Source of the DNA: Verticillium longisporum | Lineage: Eukaryota; Ascomycota; Sordariomycetes; Glomerellales; Plectosphaerellaceae | DNA length: 64,000 bases | NCBI GenBank assembly: GCA_019188255.1 | Contig: JAETXT010000004.1 | Location: forward strand, 3,596,001 to 3,660,000 | Direction of reading: 5' to 3' | Program-made: the position numbers and the translations under genes | Notes under the pieces: generated by a model | What the model saw: only the letters and a program-made list of their open reading frames with translations | The model's database searches: none | Told to the model about the DNA's origin: nothing | Shown here: in pieces, positions 12,716 to 23,527 of the stretch | Numbering within the stretch: the first letter of the stretch is position 1 | Layout of the letters: each line of letters begins with the position of its first letter

Positions 12716-14572
12716 ACGTACATGTAGAGTGAGTGGGCCAGTACAGTGAGTGGACCACTTTCGCGTCATTCTCCAAACTTCAACATTCCACCTTACTTTT
12801 CTCTACAACCAGTCATGGAAACACCTTCTCAAGACAGTCAGCTATTCCTTGCCCGTCAAGCAATGGAAAAAGATCCAGGGTTAAGCGCCCGACGTGCTGC
12901 AGCCATCTACAATGTCAGCCGAACGACTCTCGTTCGCCGCCAGAACGGCACCCCATCCCGAAGCGAAATCACATCCAAATTAAAGAAATTAACAATGCTA
13001 GAAGAGCAAACGATTGTCGAATACATACTAGACCTAGATTCCCGATCATACCCCCTCGGTTGGATAGTGTTGGAGATATGGCGAATGTCCTGCTGGCGGC
13101 GCGCGACGCGCCACCCGTCGGACCGCGATGGGCTTCAAGATTCGTCAAACGACAACCTGCGCTCCGGACGCGTATCTTTCGAAAGTACGACTATAAGAGG
13201 GCCCAATGCGAAGATCCCGACGCGATAAACGCGTGGTTTACGCTCGTACGTAACATGGTCGCGAAGTACGGCGTGACGGACGAAGACACCTATAACTTCG
13301 ATGAGACCGGTTTCCAAATGGGCGTTATCGCTAATGGAATGGTTGTTACAAACTCTGAAAGACGTTCTAACGTTAAGATGAGACAGCCGGGTAATCGGGA
13401 ATGGGTTACAGTGATCCAGGGCGTTGGCGCGACCGGATTCTGTGTCCCGCCATACATCGTTGTTGCGGGTAAATTTCACCTCTCGTCATGGTACGAAGAA
13501 GACGCGTTTCCTCGCGACTGGAAGGTCGCAACCTCTCCAAACGGCTGGACTACGAATGATATTGGTCTCGATTGGATTCGGCACTTCGACCAACATACAA
13601 GGTCGCGTACTTCGGGCGCATTTCGCATTCTCATCCTAGACGGCCACGAAAGCCACCACTCCGCCAAATTCGAGCTTTACTGTAAGGAGAATAAGATCAT
13701 TACACTTTGTATGCCTCCTCATTCGTCCCATCTACTCCAACCTCTCGATGTCGGCTGTTTTGGACCGCTGAAGAAAGCGTACGGTCGGCAAATTGAGATG
13801 AAGATGAAGGCAGGTACAAACCATATCTCCAAGGAGGACTTCTTCCCAGCTTTTTTACGGCATTCCAGAATTCTATGACAGAAAAAACATCCAGGGAGGT
13901 TTTCAAGGGGCTGGACTTACCCCCATGACCCAGAAGCAGTCCTTTCAAGGCTGGATGTGAAATTAAAGACACCAACGCCGCCAGGAACGTCTTCTGGACT
14001 CCCTAAGCCATGGGTGTGTAAGACTCCTACAAACCCGATTGAAGCCACTTCACAGTCCGAATTCATTAAGAATCGAATCTCCCGACACCAGGGAAGCTCA
14101 CCAACATCAATGCTTCAGGCTATCGACCAATACACGAAGGGTACACACAAGATAATGCACCAGTTCGTCCTAATGGACGCAAGGCTCAAGATACTTGAAA
14201 GCGAGAATGCTACCCTTAGCCGACGTCGGAGAGCTAAAAAGTACGTCTCAGGGAAGGAGGGAGTATGACTCTAGGTGATGGACAAGACCAGATTGCCCAG
14301 AAGGAGGTAGATGTTCAGATGAGGGAGGAAACGAGGCAGAATCCGGGTCGCGCGACTCGGGCTATACCGAAGAAACGGACCTGTGGCACCTGTGGAAATA
14401 CTGGCCATAACGCGAGAACTTGTCAGATGACTATATTATCTTCTGAATAAGGTAATGGGGCGTGATTTCAATTGATTTCCTATGTTTTTGTTTAGTTCTG
14501 GGTTGGAATGTTTGTCGGGTCGAGGTGAGGTGGTCCACTCACTGTACTGGCCCACTCACTGTGCATGTACGT
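12716..14572 (+). mobile_element. Pogo/Fot1-like (Tc1/mariner superfamily) DNA transposon
   Basis: The element is 1857 bp long, with 43-bp terminal inverted repeats at 12716-12758 and 14530-14572 that differ at two positions. TA flanks both ends (12714-12715 and 14573-14574), the target duplication of the superfamily. Each terminal repeat contains a direct repeat of agtgagtggRcca, plausibly a transposase binding site. The interior encodes a DDE transposase. Unlike its surroundings, the element shows normal base composition and no obvious RIP, so it probably arrived after the flanking DNA was mutated. Its size is typical of fungal Fot1-like elements. Confidence 0.93.
12815..14450 (+). CDS. Pogo/Fot1-like DDE transposase with about five single-base frameshifts
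   Basis: The frame opens at the ATG at 12815 with a psq-type helix-turn-helix (LSARRAAAIYNVSRTTLVRR). A CENP-B-like second DNA-binding segment (WASRFVKRQPALRTR) follows, then the catalytic core: YNFDETGF carries the first Asp, LILDGHESHHS the second, and HLLQPLDVGCFGPLKK the third. The C-terminus has a coiled region with a basic RRRRAKK patch and a CCHC zinc knuckle (CGTCGNTGHNARTC). The frame changes near 13051 (CCCCC), 13851 (TTTTTT), 13882 (AAAAAA), 13920 (CCCCC) and around 14250 (GGG). At each place one more base in the run restores the expected family sequence. I therefore suspect consensus errors rather than decay. The last frame ends with TAA at 14450. Confidence 0.88.
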
Positions 14573-14574
14573 TA

Positions 14575-15977
14575 ATTAATATTAAGAATATAATAATATC
14601 CTTATATTAATATAATTCTATATACTTATTATAGAAGATAGGGTCTTATAACCCTTCTAGTAGCTAAAATAAAAGCTAAACTATATTAGTATCTATATTA
14701 TTAGAAAGAGAAAAAGTAGAGCTATATAGTAGTATAATTTGTATATAATTCTATAGAACTATTAAATAATAATAACTATTTAACTTCTCTTATCTCTTAT
14801 TAGCTTAGTTAATAAGCTAGAGTAGAACCGACTCTACTTCCCTATAGATCTAGAAATAGCCTATACGCCTTATCTACGCTTAGTTCCTAAGGGTCAATCT
14901 ATTAGATATAGAGCAATTCCCCTAACCTACTTTTTAGGGTTTTTAGAATAATAATATATCTTTATTTTTAAATAAAATCGTTACTTCCTATTATATAGTA
15001 ATTCCTATCTAATTTCAATACTCTTAATTATTATAAATAGATATCTTCTAAGGTACGCCCTACTTCCCTTAGGGTTAATCCGAGTATTTATATTAACTTA
15101 ATCGGAAAACGCCTATCTCCATTCCTATCGAAAAATACACCATTCTATAGCTAAAAATCAGGGCTACTAAGATCTTCGATCTATTCCTTCCGCTAACGCT
15201 TCCTTCTCGAGATATAACGACTTCTATCTCTCCCTTCCTTTTATATTCCTTTATTAATTTATCTCTCTACGATCCCTTTATCTATTAAAATAATATTACT
15301 TTCGGTTATTACCTAGACCCTAGACTAATAGTAATAATTATATAGTCTATTTAATAGGGTCTAATAGCTATATATAATCTAAATATTATATTTAATCTAG
15401 CTTACTTCTAGAACTCTAGGGGTAGTCCTTCTACTTCTAGTAAACTGGATATAGTATAAGTCTTAGAATTACTTCCTTTCCTAGTAATATACTTATAGAG
15501 ATATTTAATAGTATCTAGGGATATTTATATAATCTCTATAAGGTTTATTTAGGCTATAAATCTCTTAAAGAATACTAAGTAATTAAATAGTACTACCCTA
15601 TCCTATCTAATAATAGGTATTAGTCTATCCTAATATAGCTTCCTAGCTTTATAGGCTATTCGTATTATTAGACCTTTATCCTTAAGTGCTACTCTCGGGT
15701 ATATAGCTACTATATTAGCTAGGTCTTCTAATAATATATTACGTTTAAAGGGTTAATTAAGTAGTTCGGGTAGTATAGGGCTCTATAATCCCCTTACGGG
15801 CCTAGGTATACTAAATTCTAATCGTACTTCCTTAGAAGCAATTAATAATCGGGCTTTACGCTTCTTCCTAATTAAAGGTCTAGTAGCTATAGAGAATACT
15901 TAGGCTATAATAGAATTAGATATATCTTCGAGTACTTCTAAGTTAGTATAAGTAACTTCGTTATTAAACTCTACTCT
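14575..15977. mobile_element. RIP-degraded transposon sequence left of the copia insertion
   Basis: AT-rich, stop-ridden sequence containing repeat RA copy 3 (14635-15336) followed by about 640 bp of unrecognised relic. The copia element at 15978 is inserted in it, and the sequence resumes at 23528. It ends with ACTCT (15973-15977), the left half of the target duplication. Confidence 0.65.
14635..15336 (+). repeat. RIP-mutated dispersed repeat RA, copy 3
   Basis: Direct copy of 6944-7636, with scattered transition differences and a few small indels. It starts 61 bp right of the pogo-like element. Its presence on both sides of that element shows the family is repeated here and is not merely split by the insertion. 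Confidence 0.8.
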
Positions 15978-16266
15978 TATTAAACTAATATTAGGGGATT
16001 ACCTAGGTTAGTAATTATTATATAGGATTTACTAATATAGTAATTACCGGGGCTAGGATTTATAGCTCTTAGGAGCACGTAATTTATAGCTTATATAATC
16101 GGTAAATTAGATAGGTATATCTAATTTATATAGGTAGTAGTAATTTAGAGAGATAGAATTATTAATAATTATAACCCTTATATTACCTACCCTACCGATT
16201 TAGTGCTCTTAGGTATAGCTAAAGTAATAAATTAGGGTTTATATAAACAGTAAAGCCCTCTTAATA
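15978..16266 (+). repeat. 5' LTR of the copia element
   Basis: 289 bp, the same length as the 3' LTR at 23234-23522 and aligned without gaps at the ends. It starts at TATTAAACTAATATTAG and ends at CCCTCTTAATA. It has lost more C and G than its partner, for example gatttactaatatag here against gattcaccgatatag in the 3' LTR. Confidence 0.92.
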
Positions 16267-19200
16267 CTAATTAGTATTACGTTTAATATAATATAGAATA
16301 GCTAGAGCTAGAGAAGTTAGGATCGATCCTATGGATAGTAAATTCGCTATATATAAGCTTATCGATTATACTTTATAAATAATCGTAAGAGTACTATTTA
16401 CTTTAAATACTTTAGGACTCTTATAAGAGCTTAATAATAGGGAAATCCCTTATTATATAATCTATAGGAGTACTATTTACTTTAAGTACTTTAGAACTCC
16501 TACGCTTAAGATTACTACCTAGGCTATATTATTAGCTATTAAACCCGATAAACGAAGCTTTACGGAATAGTTAATTAGCCGTAATAGAGCTTTAATAAAA
16601 TTAATAATAATAAGCTCCTCGGATTATAATAATAGCTCTATAATAGAGCTAGAGAGCGCTAAAAAGATATAATAAAAGTTCGATAGTATTCTAGAAGAAC
16701 TTAGTATATTACGCTTAACGTAGAAGGTTAGGAAGGGTCTCGATATTAACTTTATCGTTTATAGAATAGAATTACGGTTCCCTAGATTACTAGATTTAAT
16801 ATCTATAGATCTTAAGAGTACTTAGATCCTTAAAGTAATAAGCGTATATAGGACTATAAAGGGAGTTTACCTCTTAGAAGCGTTTATCGAAGACTTCTAG
16901 GGCTAAATCGAAGAGGACTTTAACTCTTATAATATAACGATTACTCGAGCGCTAAAGGTATATCTAATAGAGTATAGGATCCCTTTTCTAGGAGTAATAA
17001 ATGCTAAGACGTCGAAGAGACTAATCCTAATACTTTTATAGGAAGAGATACCTAATATAATAGAATTAATTACTATTAACTAGGATTTAGCACTTTAAAG
17101 AGTAGAGGAATAGCGAAACTAGTAGGATAATAAATAATAATCTATAGGGAACGCTTAGCTATCCTAAATCCGAAAACTATAAATAGGGAGGATAGGTCCC
17201 CGATAGCCCTTAATTCTAGGGTTATCTAATTAATAGAGTAAATAATCTAGTTAATAAGAGATTATACTTTAATTACGAAGAAATAAGATTTTACTTCTAA
17301 ATATTACTTAGAACCTATTAGCTTAGTATTATATTCTATTATTATATAAATTAGTAAATTTACTAATCGATAAAGCTATAATTAAATAATTTATATCGTT
17401 CTAGAATAAGGAAAATAATTATTTTAAGGAGATATACGATATCCTTAACGATAAAATATATATCTTTATAGACGTTTATAAACTATTATAAATCCGCTAT
17501 ATATAGCTCTATATATTCTTCCCGAATATACTTTTAAAATATATATAAACTTTCTTCCTAGAGTATATAAACTAGAATATAGGATTCTATTAAATATATT
17601 TAATAATTAAATAATAATTTAATTCGGAGATTAATAGAATATAGTATTATATAGACTAGAGCTCGATAACGTTCTACTCTATAATAATAGAAGCTAATAA
17701 TATAGGAAAGCTACGAATAGAAGTTCTCTAGATCCTTCTAGATAAGCTTTAATAATATTAGAAAGTATTTAGCTTTATATTTAAAGAAGAGATTTATCTC
17801 TATATAAATACTCTAAGGGCGGTTTAAAGCGTCCTAAAGCTAAAGATTATATTAATAAAGCTAGAGCGATCTTTTAATATATTATCTATATAGCTTAAGA
17901 GTATATTAAAGGTAGAGGATAATATTAGAATGCTTAGGTACTTCTATATTAATAGACGTTATAAGAGTAGATATTACTAAACTAATAGAAGGGGAGATCG
18001 TAGAGAATAGTCGGTATATAGAACTAATAATCATTAATTATTTAGAATTCGTAAATATTAAATATACTCTAAATTAGATTATAGATTAACGAAGTATTCT
18101 CCTAAAGAATAATAATATTCGAAAGAGTAATAGAAACGTATATAGGAAGCGTATAGGGATTAGCGGAAGGGATACTATTAGTTTTTAATAATAATAGAAC
18201 CTATTAAGAGCTCGGAATTAGATAATCCTATTTCCAATAAACTAGGAATAGATAATACTTTTAAATCTAATCCTAAAAGCGAACTAATAAATACTTATAC
18301 TATATACTTCCTAGTAAATAAATCGTTCTAATAAGTTATAGAATTAAGGGGAATAGTCCGAAAGCTAAAATAATAGCTCCGATAAAGTAGCTCTTTACTT
18401 AATATTAGATTAATAGTATTTCTATATAATATAGTATTATCTTTAATATAAATATAATATTAATTTCTATAATAGGAGCTTTATAAATAAGGGCCCTAAT
18501 AGCCCTAATATTAAGCCTAATAATTAATAAATAGGGAATAGGGGCTAGAATAAGATTTAGAATAGGAAATCCTATTTCTATAATAGAGGAGATTACTATT
18601 CTAATACTAATTAGGAGAATTACGTTCTATATCGTCCTAATAGATACCCTATTCCTATTTTATATTAAGGATATAGACGATCTCGGAATCTATTTAGATA
18701 ATATATATAACGAGCTAATAAAGTATATTAAGGAGATCTAGGAGTATATACTTATTTTTCGTAAATAGGGCTATTTATAGTTCTTCTTAGATACGAAGAC
18801 CTATATTAGCTCTAGGATTATATATATAATAGGGATAGAGAGCGATAGAGTAGCGTTTCTAATAGAAGTAGAGCTCCGATATATTTATAAGCGGTTTAGT
18901 TACCTATCTATAGAGAAGCTATAGAATTTGCTCTAGAGAGTAGATTAGGATATAAATCGGGACGCTCTAGAGCTAATAAACCGCTTCTATTATTATTATT
19001 AGATTAAAGGGAAGTCTTTATAATACTTTAAGTTTATTTTAAAGTTAAATATCGACTTTAATTACGAGATTTTAATCGATATTATATACTTAGATAGAAA
19101 GCCTATTCTTTATATAATCGATATAAATATAGGATTCTAATCCGTAACTTTTATTCTTAATTTTATAGCTTATATAATATAGGAAGCTCTTAAGAGGTAC

Positions 19201-21850
19201 TAATTAAATATATACCTTAGGCCTCTAGACGTCGTAATTATTAATACTAGAATGAACTTTACCTCTATAGAGTTTAAAGTAGAGGTACGCCTCCTAGGTA
19301 TAACCTCCTATTAGATCCCTATAGAAGCTTATTAATTAATCGGTAAGGTTAAGAGCTACTATAAGCCGAGATATAGAGCGTATAAGATCTTAAAAGTAGA
19401 GTCTCGTAATATAAGCCTAGAATCGCTACTTTAAGGAGCTATAAAGGTAATAAACGATACCGCTAGGCCTAATAGATTAGTACCTGTATTACTTATATTC
19501 GGGGCGATACCTAGGATTACTATTAACTTAGCGCCTACTACGACCTAGGCGTAGCGCGCTAAAGTAGTTAATAAGGTAATAGCGGAGCTTTAGCGAATAG
19601 TCGCTAAGTAGAAGGTTAATAATACTCTTAATACCTATAATAGACTAGATACTAAGTAATTACTACTAAGATCGCTAGAGCTAGGAAGCGACGTTCTTAT
19701 ATTCTAAGAATAGGAGAAATAGACCGGTCCCTATAAAGTTATATTAATTTCTAATATAGTAATTACGGTCGAAATAGTTAATAGCCTAATAGAGTTTAGA
19801 GGAATATATATTAAGCTATATAATAGATCGCTAGATTAATAAGCTAGGGAGATAATAATAGTTCGAACTCTAAAGACCCTAGAACTATTTAAATACCTAG
19901 AGCTAATTCTACTACGACGATATAGGAGACCTAGGAAGTTAATAAATACTACGAATCTATTATAAACGGCTTTTATAGATCGTAAGAGCAATATAACTAG
20001 GACTTTATAGATCGAGCGCTAATTTATTATTAAAAGGGAATAATAGGGGTACGACTTAGCTATTTAATTATATAATAAAGGTAGAATAACGACCCTTAGG
20101 AAGCTATTTAAATAGTCCGATTAAGAGGAAATCGATTTACTCCTAATAGCTAGAGTAATCGTACCGATTAGGAGATCCGCATTTCCTAGTACTAAGATCT
20201 TTAGATACTAGCTTATAAGAGAAATAAAAGGCCTCCCTTAAGCCCTATATAAGAAATTAAGATTAATAGTTTAGGGATATAATAACTAGGAGAAGATAAC
20301 CCTATTAACGTAGTCGTTTACGATTATACGCTATAGCTAACGACTAATCCTAGCAATTACCCTAATACTATAGTAATATAGCTATTAATTAATACTCTAT
20401 AATATTAATTAAGCCTATATTTAGAGCGCTATAGATCTATTATATAACGTTCTCCTACGTATTCCTAAGGAGCTATAATATAGATACCCCGATAGAATCG
20501 TCTTCTACGTTATAAAGCCGCTCTATAGTATTATAGAATTAGGTCTCTATTAGTTTATAACCTATTAGCGCTACTATAGAGAGCGCCTAAACGCTATTCT
20601 AATAGGCTACGATCTATATTTACTTCTAACTAGAGCTAGAGAGAGCTTTAGACTAATCGGAATATAAATTAACGATACCCTTAACCTTAGAGAGCCTACG
20701 TTTATATAAAAGGAATAAATAGAGCTCGAAAGCGCTAGCTTCCGGGCAAAGCCTACTTCCGTCCTTAATATAGGATCTAATAGCGTCTTTAATAGCTATA
20801 TTATTAAAGTTAGAACTAAAGATCTTACGATTTAATAGAAAGGCTAAAATAATCGCTTAGAGCTAGTAATCCTAGGGATAGCGAGCTTAGAATAGGAATA
20901 TATTGCCTAGAGAGCTTATAATACTTATATTACTTTAACCTATTAACTAGAGGTAGCCTTCGATTTCTCTATTATAGCCTAAGCTAAGAACCTATAGGAG
21001 GACGACTTTAAATAGCTTAATAAATATATATAATAGTAGATCGTTAATATAGACCGTAGCTTAAATTATATACGCTTAGATCTCTTAATAGCCTAACTTT
21101 ATATATTTATTAATAGCTCCTTTATTAATAATAAGGACTTAAGTTTATAGATCGGATTCGTTATCCTCCTTAATAATAAACGTTCCTATAATTAGGAGAA
21201 TGCCTTTATAGTATATAGTAATATCCTCTATTAATAATCTATTAAATATAAATAGGTTATATATTTAGTTCTAGCTAGCGAGATCTATAGGATAATTAAT
21301 AGCTTTAATATAGCTTATATCCTTAAATAGATGCTCTAAGAGATCTATAAACGCTTAGAACTATTATTCCTATAGATAGTTATCTATACCGATAGCTACT
21401 CGCTCTACTAATACCTAATTTAATTAAGTATAATAGTAGAGAAACGCTTAATAATAGATCTTATAGTATTATAGTAAAGCTACGAAGAATGCGAAATCGA
21501 TGAAATTTATTAGATCGCTAGAGGCGATAACCCTATAGATTTAATAATTAAAGGAATATTAAACTAAATACTAGAAATACTAATAAGCTCTAATAAAGTT
21601 ATAATTAGGATTAAAGGATAGGTTAAACGTTAAGAAAAGAATAATTAAGGGGTAAAGATAATTAATATTAGTAAAAATATAGTAAAGCTTAAAAACGAGT
21701 ATTCTAGAAGTAAAAACGACGACCCTATAATTAATAAAATAATAAAGTAATTGCTCTATAAAGTAGACTAAGCCTCGGAATCCGAAGAATCCGAGTTTAA
21801 TTGCTCTAGCGAGTCCTACTAGAGGCAATTAAAGAGCCGTAGAGCTATAG
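16267..21850 (+). pseudogene. Copia gag-pol relic
   Basis: No intact frame survives, but conserved copia segments can be read through RIP stops. A Cys/His-poor remnant of the nucleocapsid knuckle lies near 18,020-18,100. Around 19,230-19,800 are the integrase end and linker (INAGMNFTSTEFK; NNTARPNGLVPVLLVFGAIP). Around 20,450-20,720 is reverse transcriptase (YRHPDRIVFYVVKPLYSI; then INDTLNL at the catalytic-site region). Around 21,100-21,480 is RNase H (INSSFINNKDLS; IGFVILL; LASEIYRI; YTDSYSLY). Most interruptions are TAG or TAA where Gln or Trp codons would be expected, the outcome of CpA to TpA mutation on either strand. It cannot be expressed as a polyprotein. Confidence 0.85.
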
Positions 21851-23233
21851 CCCGCTTAGCCGCTTTATAATTAATATTATAAAAACTATCGAGGTCCTTA
21901 TTAAGGTTATTACCCCCCTTCGCTTCCTCCTCCTTAGCGATTATTAATATACCCTTTACGATAATATACTACTTCTCTATATCCTATATCCCCTATTAGC
22001 TAATTATATAATTAGATAATTAGGGAAATAATAGAGAAGAGAGCTTACTAGTTTATTATTCTTATCCTAGGTAGCTAAAAACTTTATAGCGAGCTTAAAC
22101 GCCCCGACCGGACTATAGATAATAATTATTAGAGCTATAGATACCGGAAAATAGAGATCGCGGAAGCTTATATTAATTTATAAGAATACTTAGAAGTATA
22201 TTTATAGTAACGGGAACCCTTAGGCTCTAAATTATAGTATACGCTATTAGCGCTAGTTTTAGTTTACTTATTAGTAAGATAAGATTTTAAGTACCCTAGA
22301 TAGGGGACTTTATAAATATTATTATATATATACGCTATATCCCGGATTAATAGCTCCTACGATTAGTACCGACCGGGTTTTTATACTTCGCTACTCTCTT
22401 AGCGGGAGGGGTAATAGGTATAGGGGCTTTACGCTTAAGTAGTATTATCGAGGCTAGGATAAGAGAAAAAGAGAGAGAGAGAGAATAGTAAAAATAGGGA
22501 TTTAATAATCGTTAGAGCTCTAAAATAGTAAATTAGGCTAGCTAATCTTAAAAATAAAGAATCGTTATAGGGAAGAGGGAAAGTAAAAGGAATAGAGTTA
22601 CTATAATTTATTAATTAGATATATAGATCTATAGAGTATAGTATTTACTAAACTAGCTTAATAGGATCTATTAATCCTATTTAAGCGGTTTAATTCTATT
22701 ATTCCTATTAAAGGCGGTTTAATTCTATTATTCTTATCGAGAAAGCTAATAAAAGGGGTAATAATAATTATTCTTCTACCCTCGATTAATATATTAGCGA
22801 TTTAGAGATTTTAGGAGCTCGTATTTAGCTATTATAAGAGCGCTATTTAATTAGCTATTATACTATTTAATTATTAATATTTATTTCCTTTATTAAAGGG
22901 TTTAAAAGCCTATTCCTATTATTTAATTATAATTTAATTCGTTTCCTTAGAGAGCTATTTAGCGGCTAGTTTAACTAATCTATAGCGCTAGGGATTAGGG
23001 ATTTAGCGTTTATAGGAATAATAGTATTAAGCCGTATTCTTCCTTATTCTATCTATTATTCTCCTATTATTACTTATTTATTTATTTATTTATTCATTTT
23101 ATAGATTAGGATAGTAGATCTAATATACTAGAGACTAGAGGATTATAAGCGTATTAGATTAGCTATTAATATAGGTAATAGAGCCCGATATTAGTCCCTC
23201 AGGCAATCCTATCTATAAAGAAAAGATAGCCGG
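21851..23233. other. Copia 3' internal region, no recognisable coding
   Basis: Sequence between the RNase H relic and the 3' LTR. It is AT-rich but less uniformly so. It includes a purine run with repeated GA near 22461-22486 and no frame with recognisable motifs. It could be an untranslated tail, a captured fragment, or a second insertion too mutated to identify. Confidence 0.5.
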
Positions 23234-23522
23234 TATTGAACTAATATTAGGGGATTACTTAGGTCGGTGATTACTATATAGGATTCACCGATATAGTAAT
23301 TACCGGGGCTAGGATTCATAGCTCTTAGGAGTACGTGATTTATAGCTTACGTAATCGGTGAATTAGATAGGTATATCTAATTCACGTAGGTAGCAGTGAT
23401 TTAGAGAGATAGAATTATTAATAATTATAACCCTTATATTACCTACCCTACCGATTTAGAGCTCTTAGGCATAGCCAAAGTAATAAATCAGGGTTTATAT
23501 AAGTAGTAAAGCCCTCTTAATA
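23234..23522 (+). repeat. 3' LTR of the copia element
   Basis: 289 bp, direct copy of 15978-16266. It begins TATTGAACTAATATTAG and ends CCCTCTTAATA, directly followed by the ACTCT duplication at 23523-23527. It keeps several CpG/CpA-containing words that the 5' LTR has lost. Confidence 0.92.
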
Positions 23523-23527
23523 ACTCT

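Larger units (their letters stand above)
15978..23522 (+). mobile_element. Complete but RIP-killed Ty1/copia LTR retrotransposon
   Basis: The element is 7545 bp long, bounded by two 289-bp LTRs in direct orientation and flanked by ACTCT on both sides (15973-15977 and 23523-23527). LTR ends read TA...TA, as expected for TG...CA termini after RIP. Reading through the TAA/TAG codons on the plus strand shows copia order: zinc-knuckle region, integrase, reverse transcriptase, RNase H. Integrase before reverse transcriptase places it in Ty1/copia rather than Ty3/gypsy. There is no intact frame. The 1.6 kb between the RNase H relic and the 3' LTR holds no domain I recognise. Confidence 0.92.

Noticed and set aside
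22455..22490. CRISPR-like or functional repeat at a GA-rich run
   Set aside because: It is a plain microsatellite in eukaryotic transposon DNA.
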